A DNA stretch of 64,000 bases, from contig NZ_BMWB01000002.1 of the NCBI RefSeq assembly GCF_014651015.1, positions 372,001 through 436,000 of the forward strand. Direction: 5' to 3'. Position numbers and translations under genes: made by a program. Below the pieces are notes generated by a model. The model was not told where the DNA came from. It did no database searches and saw nothing but the letters and a program-made list of their open reading frames with translations. Below, one piece after another: positions 1-9,245 of this stretch (position 1 is the first letter of the stretch; each line of letters begins with the position of its first letter). This stretch comes from Streptomyces xantholiticus (GTDB lineage Bacteria; Actinomycetota; Actinomycetes; Streptomycetales; Streptomycetaceae).

Positions 1-1027
1 CGTCCAGGTGGGGCTGCGTGATGTCGGGCGAACCGAGCTCGGTGCCCGCCTGGTAGTAGTACGGCGTGTAGTTGGCGAGCCCCTGGTCGGCGTAGGCCGA
101 GAACCCGGCGATCGAGTCGACGGTGTCGAAAATCTCCTGGTCGGACGCGGTGGCCGCGGCCGGGATCGTCTCGCAGTCGGAGAGTCGGCTGTACTGCCAG
201 AACGCCCAGACGAAGTCGAGCACGACCGCTTCGTACGCCCGGTCCAGGCTGCCGACGGTCTCGAAGGTGTACCCGGCATCCGCGGCGTACTTCTCGTAGA
301 TGGCCTCGAGCGGCTCACGGCGGACCAGGGCCTCGCGCTGGACGGCGTTCAGCCTCTGGCGGCACTCCTCGGTGCCGACGTTGGCCAGGAAGCGGTCGTA
401 GGCCTTGTCCTCGTTGTTGACGACGTCGTTGGGGGCGACGTACGCGACGACGCCGTCCATGTCGCGCGGGTAGTGGCGCTCGTAGTAGGTGGCGGTCATG
501 CCGCCCTTGGAGCCGCCGGTGGAGATCCAGTTCCTGTCGTAGATCTTCTTCAGCGCCTCGAAGACCCGGTGCTGGTCGCTGGCGGCCTGCCAGATGTCCA
601 GCTTGGACCAGTCGGCGGGCGCGGGGCGGGACGGCGTGAAGTAGCGGTACTCCAGGGAGACCTGGTTGCCGTCGATGATGGCCGTCGGCTCGCTGCGGCG
701 CGGCGTGGTGGACACGTTGTAGCCGGAGGTGAAGAAGACGGTGGGGCGGTTGGTGTCCTTGTGCAGCAGGGTGATCCGCTGCTTGAACGTGCCGCGCCAC
801 GGGTGCCGGTGGTCGACCGGCTGTGTGTAGTCGAGGACGAAGAAACGGTAACCCGGGTACGGCTTCTCCTCGATGAGGCCCATGCCCGGGATGGACAGAA
901 TCCGGTCCTTGATGTCCGTGCCGGTCGCCGGCTCCGCGGCGGTAGCCGCGTTCGCCGTGGCACCGGCCGCGCTCACGGTACCTATCAGCACCACGAGCGA
1001 CAGCAGCCATCTGAGCGCCTTGCGCAT
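1..1027 (-). CDS. Secreted S37-type tripeptidyl aminopeptidase, 3' end outside window
   Basis: Secreted serine peptidase of the Streptomyces PS-10/S37 tripeptidyl-aminopeptidase type, which trims tripeptides outside the cell. The ATG at 1027 follows a strong GGGGAGGG ribosome site. Residues 1-35 are a Sec signal peptide (MRKALRW, hydrophobic stretch, then ATANAATA). The mature part has the family's N-terminal block (DYTQPVDHRHP) and a GGSKGG nucleophile elbow whose serine is the expected catalytic residue. About 342 residues are visible; the family is usually 450-500, so the catalytic Asp and His are beyond the edge. Family assignment rests on recognition of the sequence pattern. Fairly sure. 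Confidence 0.85.
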   Translation of the reverse strand, partial: MRKALRWLLSLVVLIGTVSAAGATANAATAAEPATGTDIKDRILSIPGMGLIEEKPYPGYRFFVLDYTQPVDHRHPWRGTFKQRITLLHKDTNRPTVFFTSGYNVSTTPRRSEPTAIIDGNQVSLEYRYFTPSRPAPADWSKLDIWQAASDQHRVFEALKKIYDRNWISTGGSKGGMTATYYERHYPRDMDGVVAYVAPNDVVNNEDKAYDRFLANVGTEECRQRLNAVQREALVRREPLEAIYEKYAADAGYTFETVGSLDRAYEAVVLDFVWAFWQYSRLSDCETIPAAATASDQEIFDTVDSIAGFSAYADQGLANYTPYYYQAGTELGSPDITQPHLD

Positions 1028-1116
1028 TCACCCTCCCCTTTGATCAAAAGCGGACGCGGTGAACCTAGCGGTGTCAACAGCGGCCCCGCCAGACCTGGTT
1101 GGGGCTCAGCGGCGCA

Positions 1117-1530
1117 TCAGCACAGGATCCAGCCGGTGGAGCGGGAGACCCCGGAGACGGAACCGGTGGCGCGGACACAGCGGTTGAGGGAGTGGACGGT
1201 GACCGGCCCGGCCTGCCGGGTGAAGCTCCCGCTGTCCTCGTCCCCGTGTCCGCCACGGGGCTGGAGCGACACGGACATCGACCGCCGGGTGCCGGGACGC
1301 TTGGCAAGGGTGATGGCGCAGGCGTAGTCGCCGCGCTCGTAGACGCGCAGCTCGCCGGTGGAGAAGGAGACCGTCTTCGCCAGCCGGCCGGGACAGGCCG
1401 CGGCGGCTTCCGCGTGCGGGACGCCCGGGGCGGCGAAGGTCAGCGCCGCGATGGCCGTGACCACGGCGAGTGCCCGTGCCACGACGCGCCCCGGCCGCTC
1501 CGTTTTCCTGCTCCCCGCCCCACCGAACAC
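1117..1530 (-). CDS. Small secreted protein of unknown function
   Basis: Predicted 137-residue exported protein that I do not recognise. A hydrophobic segment (VVARALAVVTAIAALTFA) ends in a plausible signal-peptidase site near PHAEAAA. The mature part of about 95 residues has four cysteines (ACPGR, YACAI, NRCVR and the C-terminal residue), suggesting two disulfides. The start is uncertain: GTG 1530 follows GGGGGCAGG, TTG 1542 and an internal GTG near 1485 are alternatives. It lies on the same strand as, and just upstream of, the S37 peptidase. Function unknown. Confidence 0.6.
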   Translation of the reverse strand: MFGGAGSRKTERPGRVVARALAVVTAIAALTFAAPGVPHAEAAAACPGRLAKTVSFSTGELRVYERGDYACAITLAKRPGTRRSMSVSLQPRGGHGDEDSGSFTRQAGPVTVHSLNRCVRATGSVSGVSRSTGWILC

Positions 1531-1608
1531 GCCTGCCCCCAAATGCCACTGCTCCGTACATGCGTACGACGCATGGTGGCCGTGTTTGGTTGCGACCCGG
1601 CCGGCCCG

Positions 1609-2234
1609 CTACTGCCGCTGGGCCCGGCGACGGCGCAGCGCGACGACCAGGCCGCCGCCCGCGGCCACCGCTGCTGCGGCAGCGCCGGCGAGAGGCAGGG
1701 CCGAACCGGAGCCGGTCGCCGCCAGGTTGCCGCCGCTGGTCGCCGTCCCCGCGCCGCCCGTCGCCGACGAGGAGCCGCCCCCGATCGAGGACGAGCCGGC
1801 GCCGGTCGAGGACGGCCCGCCGGAACCGGTGGAACCACCGGAACCACCCGAACCGCCGGTGGACGCGCCGGAGCTGCCGCCGGAACCGCCCGTCGACGAG
1901 CCGCCGTCCGCCACGTCGAGCACGAACGCAGAGTGTCGTTCGCCGGGTTCTTGTCGAACGGGCGCGGCTCACCTGTCAGCGCGACCGTGCCCTTGGCGCC
2001 GGGGACCGCCTTCTCGACCTTCAATGTGAACGTGAGCGGCGCCGTGTAGTCCTCCTCCACCCACCGCTGCCAGCTGCCGCACCTGTAGCGCCCCGGCTCG
2101 TCCGACGGGTTGCACAGACCTGGGATCTTCACCGCCTTCGTACCGGCGGGGAGCGTGACGAGAACCAGGTGCGGGGGGAGGTCCGGTACCGGAAGGTTGT
2201 ACGGTCCACCGGCCTCACACCGCCGCCGGCTCAT
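1609..2234 (-). pseudogene. Truncated and frameshifted cell-wall-anchored (LAXTG sortase substrate) protein
   Basis: The C-terminal half of a sortase-anchored surface protein. The 1609 end shows a complete class E sorting signal: NLAATG, a hydrophobic helix (ALPLAGAAAAAVAAGGGLVV) and the tail ALRRRRAQRQ. Before it is a Ser/Gly/Thr-rich spacer (about 1640-1915) and a beta-rich extracellular repeat ending in DKNPANDT, a typical streptomycete DUF11-like ending. Two lesions are visible. The frame changes at about 1930-1940, where one extra base would restore NDTLAFVLDVADGG. The N-terminus with signal peptide is missing, and the reading frame simply runs into the end of the ABC transporter gene. 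Probably a decayed gene left by a deletion. Confidence 0.7.
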
Positions 2235-5200
2235 CCTCCCCTATGCCCTCTATGCCCTCGCCGATGAAGGCGCGCCACAGTGCGGCGTACCGGCCGTCCA
2301 AGGCCAGCAGTTCGTCGTGGGTGCCGTCCTCCGCGACCCGGCCGTGGTCCATCACGACCACCCGGTCGGCGCGGGCGGCGGTGGTGAGCCGGTGGGCGAC
2401 GACGAGCGTCGTGCGCCGGCCGGTCAGCCGGTCCGTGGCCTGGTTGACCTGTGCCTCGGTGGCCAGATCCAGGGCGGCCGTCGCCTCGTCGAGCAGCAGC
2501 ACGTCGGGGTCGACGAGTTCGGCGCGGGCCAGGGCGATCAGCTGGCGCTGTCCGGCCGAGAGGTTGCGGCCGCGCTCGGAGACCTCGTGCAGGTAGCCGC
2601 CGTCGAGCGTGGCGATCATGTCGTGCGCGCCGACGGCCCGTGCGGCGGCCTCCACCTCGGCGTCGCTCGCACCAGGGCGGCCGTAGGCGATGGCGTCCCG
2701 TACGGTGCCGGCGAACAGGTACGCCTCCTGCGGGACGACACCGAGCCGGTGCCGGTAGGACGCCAGATCCAGCTCCCGCAGGTCCCGTGCTCCCCCGGAG
2801 CCATCGGCCCGGGATGTGCCCTCGGCCCGCGACGACGGGTCCGCGAGCGTGACGGTCACCCGGCCCCCCGTCGGGTCGTAGAAGCGTGCCACCAGCTTGA
2901 CGAGCGTCGACTTGCCCGCGCCGGTCTCGCCGACGAAGGCCACGGTCTGGCCGGCCGGGATACGCAGATCGACGCCGGTCAGCGCCTCCTCGTCGTCGCC
3001 GTAGGCGAACGACACGTCCTCGAAGGCGACGTCCCCGCGCAGGGCCCGTACCGGCTGCGGCTCGTGCGGCACGACGGTCGAGGTCGGCTCACGCAGCAGC
3101 TCCTGCACGCGGCGCAGCGACACCGCCGCCTGCTGGTAGCCGTCGAAGACCTGGGAGAGCTGCTGCACCGGCGCGAAGAACAGCTCGATGTAGAGCAGAT
3201 AGGCGACGAGCGCTCCGGTGGTCAGCGTCCCCGCCTCGATCCTGCCGGCGCCCACGATCAGGACGGCGGCCGTGGCGACGGACGCGAGCAGCTGCACGAA
3301 CGGGAAGTAGACCGAGATCAGCCACTGGCCGCGGACCCGGGCTTGACGGTAGCTGTCACTGCGGGCCGCGAAGCTCTCGCGCCCGGCACGCTCCCGCCGG
3401 AACGCCTGCACGATCCGCAGTCCGGCGACGGACTCCTGGAGTTCGGCGTTGACGACGCTGATGCGCTCGCGGGCCAGCTCGTACGCCTTGACGCTCTGCT
3501 TGCGGAAGAAGTACGTGCCGACGATCAGCACGGGCAGGGTCGCGAAGACCACCAGCGCGAGCTCAACGTCGATGACGACGAGCGCGACCATGATCCCGAA
3601 GAAGGTGACGACCGAGACGAAAGCGGTGACCAGGCCCGTCTGCAGGAACGTGGACAGGGCGTCGACGTCCGTCGTCATCCGGGTCATGATCCGGCCGGTC
3701 AGCTCACGCTCGTAGTAGTCCAGGCCGAGTCGCTGGAGCTGCGCGAAGATCTTCAGGCGCAGGGAGTACAGGACTCGTTCGCCGGTGCGGCCGGTCATCC
3801 GCATCGCGCCGATCTGACCGGCCCACTGGACGACCACGGTAACCAGCGCAAGAGCGGACGCCACCCATACGGCGCCGAGCGCGAGCTGCTCGACACCCTC
3901 GTCGATGCCGTGCCGGATCAGCACGGGCAGCAGCAGCCCCATGCCGGCGTCGACCGCCACCAGGGCCAGGCTGAGCAGCAGCGGCAGACCGAAGCCGCGC
4001 AGCACGGCGCGCAGCCGGCCGCCCTCGCCGGACGCCGCGCCCGCCGGTTCGGGGCGGGTGGCCTGTGCCTCGTCGATGCCGGGCGTGTCGGTGGCCGGAG
4101 GCAACGCCTCGACCTGCGCCAGCAGTTCGGGAGTGGCGCCCGGGTCCTCCTTGGCCTCCTCCGCTCTCTCGTCGCGCACCCACAGCCGGGGGGTGATGCC
4201 GCGCTCCACGTCGAATTCGGCGTCCAGCTCGTCACGCACGGTGCGGTCCTCGTCCGGCTCCCGCCCGGCCTGCTGAAGGACGTGCCCGGGCGAGACGCCG
4301 CCCAGCTCGTCCGGGTCGGTCAGCAGCCGCCGGTACAGCGCGGAGCGCCGCTCCAACTCCTCGTGCGTGCCGATGTCGGCGAGCCGGCCGCCGTCGAGGA
4401 CGGCGATGCGGTCGGCGAGGTTGAGCGTGGAGCGGCGGTGGGCGATCAGCAGCGTCGTGCGCCCCGCCATGACGTGCGCCAGCGCTTCGTGGATCTCGTG
4501 CTCGACACGGGCGTCGACGGCGGAGGTGGCATCGTCGAGGAGCAGCAGCCGCGGGTCGGTGATGATGGCGCGGGCAAGGGCGATGCGCTGGCGCTGGCCG
4601 CCGGAGAGGGTGAGCCCGTGCTCGCCGACCTTGGTGTCGTAGCCCTCGGGGAGCTCGGCGATGAAGCGGTCGGCCTGGGCAGCACGGGCAGCCTTCTCGA
4701 TCTCCTCCTGGGTGGCGTGCGGTACCCCGTACGCGATGTTCGCACGGACCGTGTCGGAGAACAGGAAGCTGTCCTCCGGTACGAGGCCGATGGCGGCCCG
4801 CAGCGAGTCCAACGACAGCTCCCGCACATCGTGGCCGCCGACCAGGACGGCGCCGCGGGTGGCGTCGTAGAAGCGGGGCAGCAGCAGCGAGACGGTGGAC
4901 TTGCCGCTGCCGGACGCGCCGACGACAGCGACGGTCTCGCCGGCGGCGATCTCCAGCGAGAAACCGTCGAGAACCGGCTTGCCGTCCGCATACGCGAAGC
5001 TCACGTGGTCGAACTCGACGGTGGCCGGGGCGTCCGCCGGCAGTTCCTTCGTCCCGTCCTTGATGCTCGGCTCGGTGTCGATCAGCTCCAGGACCCGTTC
5101 CACTCCGGCCCCGGCCTGCTGGCCGACGGTCAGCACCATGGCGAGCATCCGGACCGGTCCGACGAGCTGGGCGAGGTAGGCCGAGAAGGCGACGAACGTG

Positions 5201-6033
5201 CCGAGCGTGATCTCGCCCTTCGTGGCCAGCCAGCCGCCCAGCGCGAGCATGGCGACCTGGCCGAGGGCGGGCACGGCCTGCAGGGCGGGTGTGTAGGTGG
5301 CATTGAGCTTGATCGTCCGCAGTCGGCCCGCGAAGAGCTTCCTGCTCACCTCGCGCAGCTTCCCGGTCTCCTGCTCCTCCTGCCCGAAGCCCTTCACCAC
5401 CCGCACACCGCTGACGGCGCCGTCGACGACCCCGGCGACGGCGGCGGCCTGGCTCTGCGCGTACCACGTGGCGGGGTGCAGCCGGGTGCGGCTGCGCCTT
5501 GCGATGATCCACAGGGCGGGGGCCACGGCGAGCGCGATCAGGGTCAGGGGAAGCGACAGCCACGCCATGATGGCGAGCGAGATGGCGAAGAGGAGGAAGT
5601 TCCCGATGGTCATCGGGAGCATGAAGAGCAGCCCCTGGATCAGCTGCAGGTCGCTGGTGGCCCGACCGACGACCTGCCCGGTGGACAGTTCGTCCTGCCG
5701 CCGCCCGTCGAGCCGGCTGATCGTCCCGTACATGTCGGTGCGCAGGTCGTGCTGCACGTCGAGGGCGAGCCGTCCGCCGTAGTAGCGCCGGATGTACGTC
5801 ATGAGGTAGACGGCCACGGCGGCGGCGATCAGCAGCCCGGTCCAGGTGGTCAGCGAGCGCGTCTTCGCGGTGATCACATCGTCGATGACGACCTTGATGA
5901 TCAGCGGCACGATCGCCATGACGGCCATGCCGCCCAGCGACGAACCGAGCGCGAGCACGACATTGCGCCGGTACCGCCAGGCGTACCCGGACAGCCGCCG
6001 TGCCCATCCCTGCGCTGCTGGCTCCGCCGCCAC
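2215..6033 (-). CDS. Fused full-length ABC exporter (TMD-NBD-TMD-NBD), probable multidrug efflux
   Basis: A 1,272-residue ABC exporter made of two half-transporters in one chain. GTG 6033 is chosen because GGGGAGG sits 6 bases upstream; longer in-frame extensions are Pro/Arg-rich and implausible. TMD1 (about residues 25-300) is followed by NBD1 with Walker A GASGSGKST and signature LSGGQRQ. An acidic linker then leads to TMD2 and NBD2 with Walker A GETGAGKST and signature LSAGQRQ. The NBD1 Walker B ends LLLLDDATSAVD, with Asp where the catalytic Glu should be, whereas NBD2 has LLLDEAT. So one ATP site is degenerate, as in heterodimeric exporters. A SoxR-type box lies 171-194 bases upstream, suggesting redox-drug induction. 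The substrate is unknown. Confidence 0.9.
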   Translation of the reverse strand: MAAEPAAQGWARRLSGYAWRYRRNVVLALGSSLGGMAVMAIVPLIIKVVIDDVITAKTRSLTTWTGLLIAAAVAVYLMTYIRRYYGGRLALDVQHDLRTDMYGTISRLDGRRQDELSTGQVVGRATSDLQLIQGLLFMLPMTIGNFLLFAISLAIMAWLSLPLTLIALAVAPALWIIARRSRTRLHPATWYAQSQAAAVAGVVDGAVSGVRVVKGFGQEEQETGKLREVSRKLFAGRLRTIKLNATYTPALQAVPALGQVAMLALGGWLATKGEITLGTFVAFSAYLAQLVGPVRMLAMVLTVGQQAGAGVERVLELIDTEPSIKDGTKELPADAPATVEFDHVSFAYADGKPVLDGFSLEIAAGETVAVVGASGSGKSTVSLLLPRFYDATRGAVLVGGHDVRELSLDSLRAAIGLVPEDSFLFSDTVRANIAYGVPHATQEEIEKAARAAQADRFIAELPEGYDTKVGEHGLTLSGGQRQRIALARAIITDPRLLLLDDATSAVDARVEHEIHEALAHVMAGRTTLLIAHRRSTLNLADRIAVLDGGRLADIGTHEELERRSALYRRLLTDPDELGGVSPGHVLQQAGREPDEDRTVRDELDAEFDVERGITPRLWVRDERAEEAKEDPGATPELLAQVEALPPATDTPGIDEAQATRPEPAGAASGEGGRLRAVLRGFGLPLLLSLALVAVDAGMGLLLPVLIRHGIDEGVEQLALGAVWVASALALVTVVVQWAGQIGAMRMTGRTGERVLYSLRLKIFAQLQRLGLDYYERELTGRIMTRMTTDVDALSTFLQTGLVTAFVSVVTFFGIMVALVVIDVELALVVFATLPVLIVGTYFFRKQSVKAYELARERISVVNAELQESVAGLRIVQAFRRERAGRESFAARSDSYRQARVRGQWLISVYFPFVQLLASVATAAVLIVGAGRIEAGTLTTGALVAYLLYIELFFAPVQQLSQVFDGYQQAAVSLRRVQELLREPTSTVVPHEPQPVRALRGDVAFEDVSFAYGDDEEALTGVDLRIPAGQTVAFVGETGAGKSTLVKLVARFYDPTGGRVTVTLADPSSRAEGTSRADGSGGARDLRELDLASYRHRLGVVPQEAYLFAGTVRDAIAYGRPGASDAEVEAAARAVGAHDMIATLDGGYLHEVSERGRNLSAGQRQLIALARAELVDPDVLLLDEATAALDLATEAQVNQATDRLTGRRTTLVVAHRLTTAARADRVVVMDHGRVAEDGTHDELLALDGRYAALWRAFIGEGIEGIGEDEPAAV

Positions 6034-6203
6034 GTGATGCCTCCCCGTTGGTTCCGCCTCGGCCCTACGGGCCTGATCTTCCGGAATGCACCAACGCGAA
6101 AGGCCCCGGATTTCATCCCTCCGCAACAAAGACCGGTCCTGAGACCTAGGACCGTGGGCAGGGCTCGGCACCGGCGGCTGCGGGAGCACGACGGCCGAAG
6201 TCT

Positions 6204-6227
6204 TTACCTCAAGCGGACTTGAGGTAA
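6204..6227. promoter_or_regulatory. SoxR-type operator (perfect 10-bp arms)
   Basis: TTACCTCAAG-cgga-CTTGAGGTAA is a perfect inverted repeat containing the established SoxR box CCTCAAG-N4-CTTGAGG. As in other MerR-family promoters it sits where a long 19-bp spacer would be: TTTACC/CAGGCT frames it on the plus strand and GTTACC/AGACTT on the minus strand, so either direction could be driven. The minus-strand target is the fused ABC exporter; the plus-strand targets are a 49-codon ORF and the SnoaL-like gene. SoxR regulons in Streptomyces are known to include an ABC transporter. No soxR gene lies in this window. Confidence 0.8.
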
Positions 6228-6237
6228 CAGGCTCTCC

Positions 6238-6387
6238 ATGGACACCGACACCTTTACCGACACGGACTCCGACACCGACCGGATGCGGCGAGAGCTGCGC
6301 GCCCTGACCGACCGCGCAGCCCGCACCCGAGCCGGTCCACCTCGGCTTCGTGGCCACCGGCACCACCGGGCGCCGGGCCGGCGATGA
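6238..6387 (+). CDS. Possible leaderless 49-codon ORF next to the SoxR box, perhaps a broken gene
   Basis: ATG 6238 lies at about the position expected for transcription start if the SoxR box drives the plus strand, so translation could be leaderless. The 49-residue product begins with a striking Asp/Thr run (MDTDTFTDTDSDTD) followed by RMRRELRALTDRAARTR. The second half is Arg/His-rich and looks like a shifted frame. A different frame from about 6326 reads EPVHLGFVATGTTGRRAGDE and stops at 6416, so a frameshift may have broken a somewhat longer gene. Not recognised; could be chance. Confidence 0.3.
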   Translation: MDTDTFTDTDSDTDRMRRELRALTDRAARTRAGPPRLRGHRHHRAPGRR

Positions 6388-6449
6388 GTTCGGGCGGGCG
6401 GCCGAGTCGTCCCTGTAAGCAATGTCCACGAGTCGAGAGGGGCGGAACC

Positions 6450-6863
6450 ATGGCTGACGACGAGAAGCAGATCCGTACCTTGATCGAGCAATGGGCCGCG
6501 GCCGTTCACAAGGGCGAACTGGACGCCGTCCTTGTTGACCACGCCGACGACATCATGATGTTCGACGTACCGCCCCCTCATGAGGGCGTCCGTGGCATCG
6601 ACGTGTACCGCGAGACCTGGCCGCCGTTCTTCGAGTGGCAGACGCAGGGCGCCGCGTTCGAGATCGTCTCCCTCGACGTCACCGCCGGTACCGATGTCGC
6701 CTTCGCGCACGCCCTGCTGCGCTGCGGAACTCCTCAGGAACTCACCGAGCATCCGGAGACACGGCTGCGGCTCAGCATCGGGCTGCGGAAGGAGACGGGA
6801 CGCTGGGTCGTCGCGCACGAACACCACTCGTTCGCGGACACCACCGGAGCAGGCGGCGGCTGA
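6450..6863 (+). CDS. SnoaL-like / DUF4440 nuclear-transport-factor-2 fold protein
   Basis: A 137-residue protein of the NTF2-like, SgcJ/SnoaL superfamily of small alpha+beta barrel proteins that act as isomerases, cyclases or stress-associated enzymes. Visible features are the N-terminal helix IRTLIEQWAAAVHKGELDAV, the segment HADDIMMFDVPPPHEGVRG typical of the family, and a C-terminal strand GRWVVAHEHHS. ATG 6450 follows GAGAGGGGCGG at good spacing. It stands alone downstream of the SoxR box, 66 bases after the short ORF, and could share its transcript. The substrate cannot be inferred. Confidence 0.8.
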   Translation: MADDEKQIRTLIEQWAAAVHKGELDAVLVDHADDIMMFDVPPPHEGVRGIDVYRETWPPFFEWQTQGAAFEIVSLDVTAGTDVAFAHALLRCGTPQELTEHPETRLRLSIGLRKETGRWVVAHEHHSFADTTGAGGG

Positions 6864-6912
6864 CGGATGTCCCCCTGTCACGGACCGTGGGTAGTGAGTC
6901 ACGGCAGTCGCC

Positions 6913-6970
6913 GGACGGAGGGACGAGGACGGGGACGGGGACGAGGAACCGGGACCGGCACGGGGACGAG
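6913..6970. repeat. Low-complexity GGACGGGGACG-type tract in an intergenic gap
   Basis: Imperfect direct repetition of a 6-base unit (GGGACG/GAGGAC) between the SnoaL-like gene and the permease relic. No coding signal on either strand. The surrounding gap 6864-7066 holds nothing else that I can support. Confidence 0.5.
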
Positions 6971-7066
6971 CAGGGCGACGCCGCGCCCGACCACACTGTC
7001 CGTGCGCTGACGCTGGCGTCCCGGTCGCGCCGCCCAGGCCGCCGGGCGCCCCGCCCCGACCGCTCC

Positions 7067-7525
7067 TCAGGCGTCCCGCCGCAGCAGCCGACGGCCGCCC
7101 ACCCACAGTGCCGCTGCGACCCAGAGCACCAGGACGCCCGTTCCCGTCCATGGGTTCAACGGGCCGTCCGGGTGCTGGAGCAGGATCTGCTGGCCCGCAC
7201 GGTCCGGGAGGAAGTCGACCCAGCCGCCGCCCTCGGACACATCCCCCAGTACGAACGACAGCATCAGCAGGAACGGGATCAGAATGCCCATGACCGCGGG
7301 CGCACTGCGCAGCGCCGCCGCGAGACCGGCCGCGAACAGAGTGATCAGCGCCAGGTAGAGCCCGCATCCCACGACGGCTCGCAGCGCACCCGGGGCACCT
7401 ATGCCCAACGCCCCGGTCGCCCAGGGCGATCTGGCCCAGGACGAAGCACGTCGTGCTGGTGACCAGGCGCGGTCCGCCGGACGACACAGGTGACCAGCAG
7501 CGCCTGGACACCGACGAGTCGCCCT
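7067..7525 (-). pseudogene. Relic of an ABC-2 type permease (C-terminal part, at least two frameshifts)
   Basis: The frame ending at 7067 reads a clean permease C-terminus: PGALRAVVGCGLYLALITLF, SAPAVMGILIPFLLMLSFVLG, a VDFLPDRAGQQIL loop, a last helix and WVGGRRLLRRDA. Upstream the match jumps to another frame (RLVTSTTCFVLGQIALGD, about 7425-7470) and then to a third (ALLVTCVV, about 7500). The N-terminal helices and any partner ATPase are absent. In intact streptomycete relatives these pieces are continuous, so this is a truncated and frameshifted pseudogene. It abuts the end of the TPP-enzyme operon. Confidence 0.7.
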
Positions 7526-7562
7526 CGGTGCCGGGGGCACAAGGGCCCCCGGCCCGCCGGCG

Positions 7563-9245
7563 TCAGAGATGCGTCGGGGCGAACATCCGCAGCAGCGCGG
7601 GGAGCACGACCACCGAGGGGCCCGGCTGGGCGAAAGCCTTCGACAGGTCCTCCGACAGCGACTCCGCGCTCGTACGGACCGCAGGGACCCCGAAGGACTC
7701 GGCGAGGGCGACGAAGTCCGGGCGGGACAGCTCGGTCGCCGTGGCCTCGCCGAAGGTGTCCGTCATGTACTCGCGCAGGATGCCGTAGCCACCGTCGTCG
7801 ACGATCAGCCAGGTCACCGGAAGGTCGTACTGGCGGGCGGTGGCCAGCTCCGCGATCGAGTACATCGCACCGCCGTCGCCCGAGACGGCGAGCACCGGGC
7901 GGGACCGGTCGGCGGCCGCGGCACCGACGGCCGCCGGGAAGCCGTAGCCGAGGCCCCCCGCGCCCTGCGCCGAGTGCATGGTGTTGGGCCGGCGGGCATC
8001 GAACGCCGACCACGCCCAGTACGCCAGGATCGTCATGTCCCAGAAGCTGGGCGAGTCGTCCGGCAGGGCCTCGCGCACAGAGGCGAGGATCTGCTGCTCC
8101 AGCGTCAGGTCCTGGGACTCGATCCGGTCCCTGACCGCGCCCAGCACGTTCCGTACCGACTCGGGGGCCGACGGGTCCTCGCGCTCCGACACCGTCTCCA
8201 GCAGGGCGGACAGCGCGAGACGCGCGTCGGCATGGATGCCGAGCGCCGGATGGTTGGACTCCAGCTTGCCGAGGTCCGCCTCGATCTGGATCACCCGGCC
8301 GCGCGGTGCGAACGTGTGGTAGTTCGAGGACAGTTCACCGAGTCCGGAGCCGACGACCAGCAGCACGTCCGCCGACTCCAGGAAGTCGGTGGTGTGGCGG
8401 TCCTCCAGCCAGGACTGGAGAGAGAGCGGGTGCTCCCACGGGAAGGCGCCCTTGCCGCCGAAGGTGGTGACGACCGGCGCGTCGAGCTTCTCTGCGAGCG
8501 CGAGCAGCTTGCCGGACGCGTCGGAGCGGACGACTCCGCCGCCCGCGATGATCGCCGGCCGGGTGGCGTTCGACAGCAGATCGGCGGCGACCGCGGTCAG
8601 TTCGGGGCGCGGCACCACCTCGTCGGGCGTGGCGTCCATGGCGGTGACGACCGGCAGGGTGGTCTCCGCGAGGAGGACGTCCTGCGGGATCTCCACCCAT
8701 ACCGGCCCGTGCGGGGCGGTCAGCGCCGACTCCCAGGCCGCCGCGATCGCGGACGGGATCTGGGAGGCGGTACGCACCACGTGCACGGACTTCACGATGT
8801 CGCGGAACGACGCCTGTTGGTCGCGCAGTTCGTGGAGATAGCCGTGGCGGCCACCGCCGAGTCCGGCCGAGGGCACCTGGCTGCCGATCGCCAGCACGGG
8901 CGCCGACGCCGCGGCCGCCTCCTGCAGCGCCGCCAGGGACATCAGCGCGCCGGGCCCGGTGGACAGCAGCAGCGGCGCGGCCTCGCCGGTGATCCGGCCG
9001 TACGCGTCGGCGGCGAAGCCGGCGTTGTTCTCCACGCGGAGACCGACGTAGGTCAGGGACGAGCGGCGCAGCGCGTCGAACATGCCGAGCGCGTGCTGGC
9101 CGGGCAGGCCGAAGAGCGTCGTCGCGCCGAGCCCGGAGAGGGTCTCCACGACGAGGTCGCCGCCGTTGCGCCCGGCCGGCGGGTTCAGCGCGGCCGCGGT
9201 CTGTGCGGCGGTGGGCCGCAGCACCAGGTCGTGGTCGTGCGTCAC
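7563..9245 (-). CDS. Thiamine-pyrophosphate-dependent enzyme (acetolactate synthase/2-keto acid decarboxylase family)
   Basis: A 560-residue TPP enzyme with the three-domain acetolactate-synthase fold. The N-terminal PYR domain has the activating Glu in [17 protein letters not shown] and the loop LSTGPGAL. The central domain spans roughly residues 200-330. The C-terminal PP domain has the metal site GDGGAMYS...DDGGYG, where Asp replaces the usual Asn. GTG 9245 overlaps the ureohydrolase stop by four bases (GTGA), so it is translationally coupled. Its neighbours suggest it decarboxylates a guanidino 2-keto acid, as AruI (2-ketoarginine decarboxylase, similar length) does in pseudomonads, rather than making acetolactate. 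That substrate is an inference; the fold is certain. Confidence 0.85.
   Translation of the reverse strand: MTHDHDLVLRPTAAQTAAALNPPAGRNGGDLVVETLSGLGATTLFGLPGQHALGMFDALRRSSLTYVGLRVENNAGFAADAYGRITGEAAPLLLSTGPGALMSLAALQEAAAASAPVLAIGSQVPSAGLGGGRHGYLHELRDQQASFRDIVKSVHVVRTASQIPSAIAAAWESALTAPHGPVWVEIPQDVLLAETTLPVVTAMDATPDEVVPRPELTAVAADLLSNATRPAIIAGGGVVRSDASGKLLALAEKLDAPVVTTFGGKGAFPWEHPLSLQSWLEDRHTTDFLESADVLLVVGSGLGELSSNYHTFAPRGRVIQIEADLGKLESNHPALGIHADARLALSALLETVSEREDPSAPESVRNVLGAVRDRIESQDLTLEQQILASVREALPDDSPSFWDMTILAYWAWSAFDARRPNTMHSAQGAGGLGYGFPAAVGAAAADRSRPVLAVSGDGGAMYSIAELATARQYDLPVTWLIVDDGGYGILREYMTDTFGEATATELSRPDFVALAESFGVPAVRTSAESLSEDLSKAFAQPGPSVVVLPALLRMFAPTHL

Noticed and set aside
2110..6222. 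A very long plus-strand open frame (over 1,300 codons) opposite the ABC exporter
   Set aside because: It mirrors the codon structure of the exporter in very high GC DNA, has no motifs and repetitive Asp/Gly/Arg-rich sequence, and no ribosome site.
6204..7511. Long minus-strand frame across the SnoaL-like gene
   Set aside because: It runs through the SoxR box and antisense to a well-supported gene; only its first part (near 7425-7470) carries permease sequence, which is treated as part of the relic.
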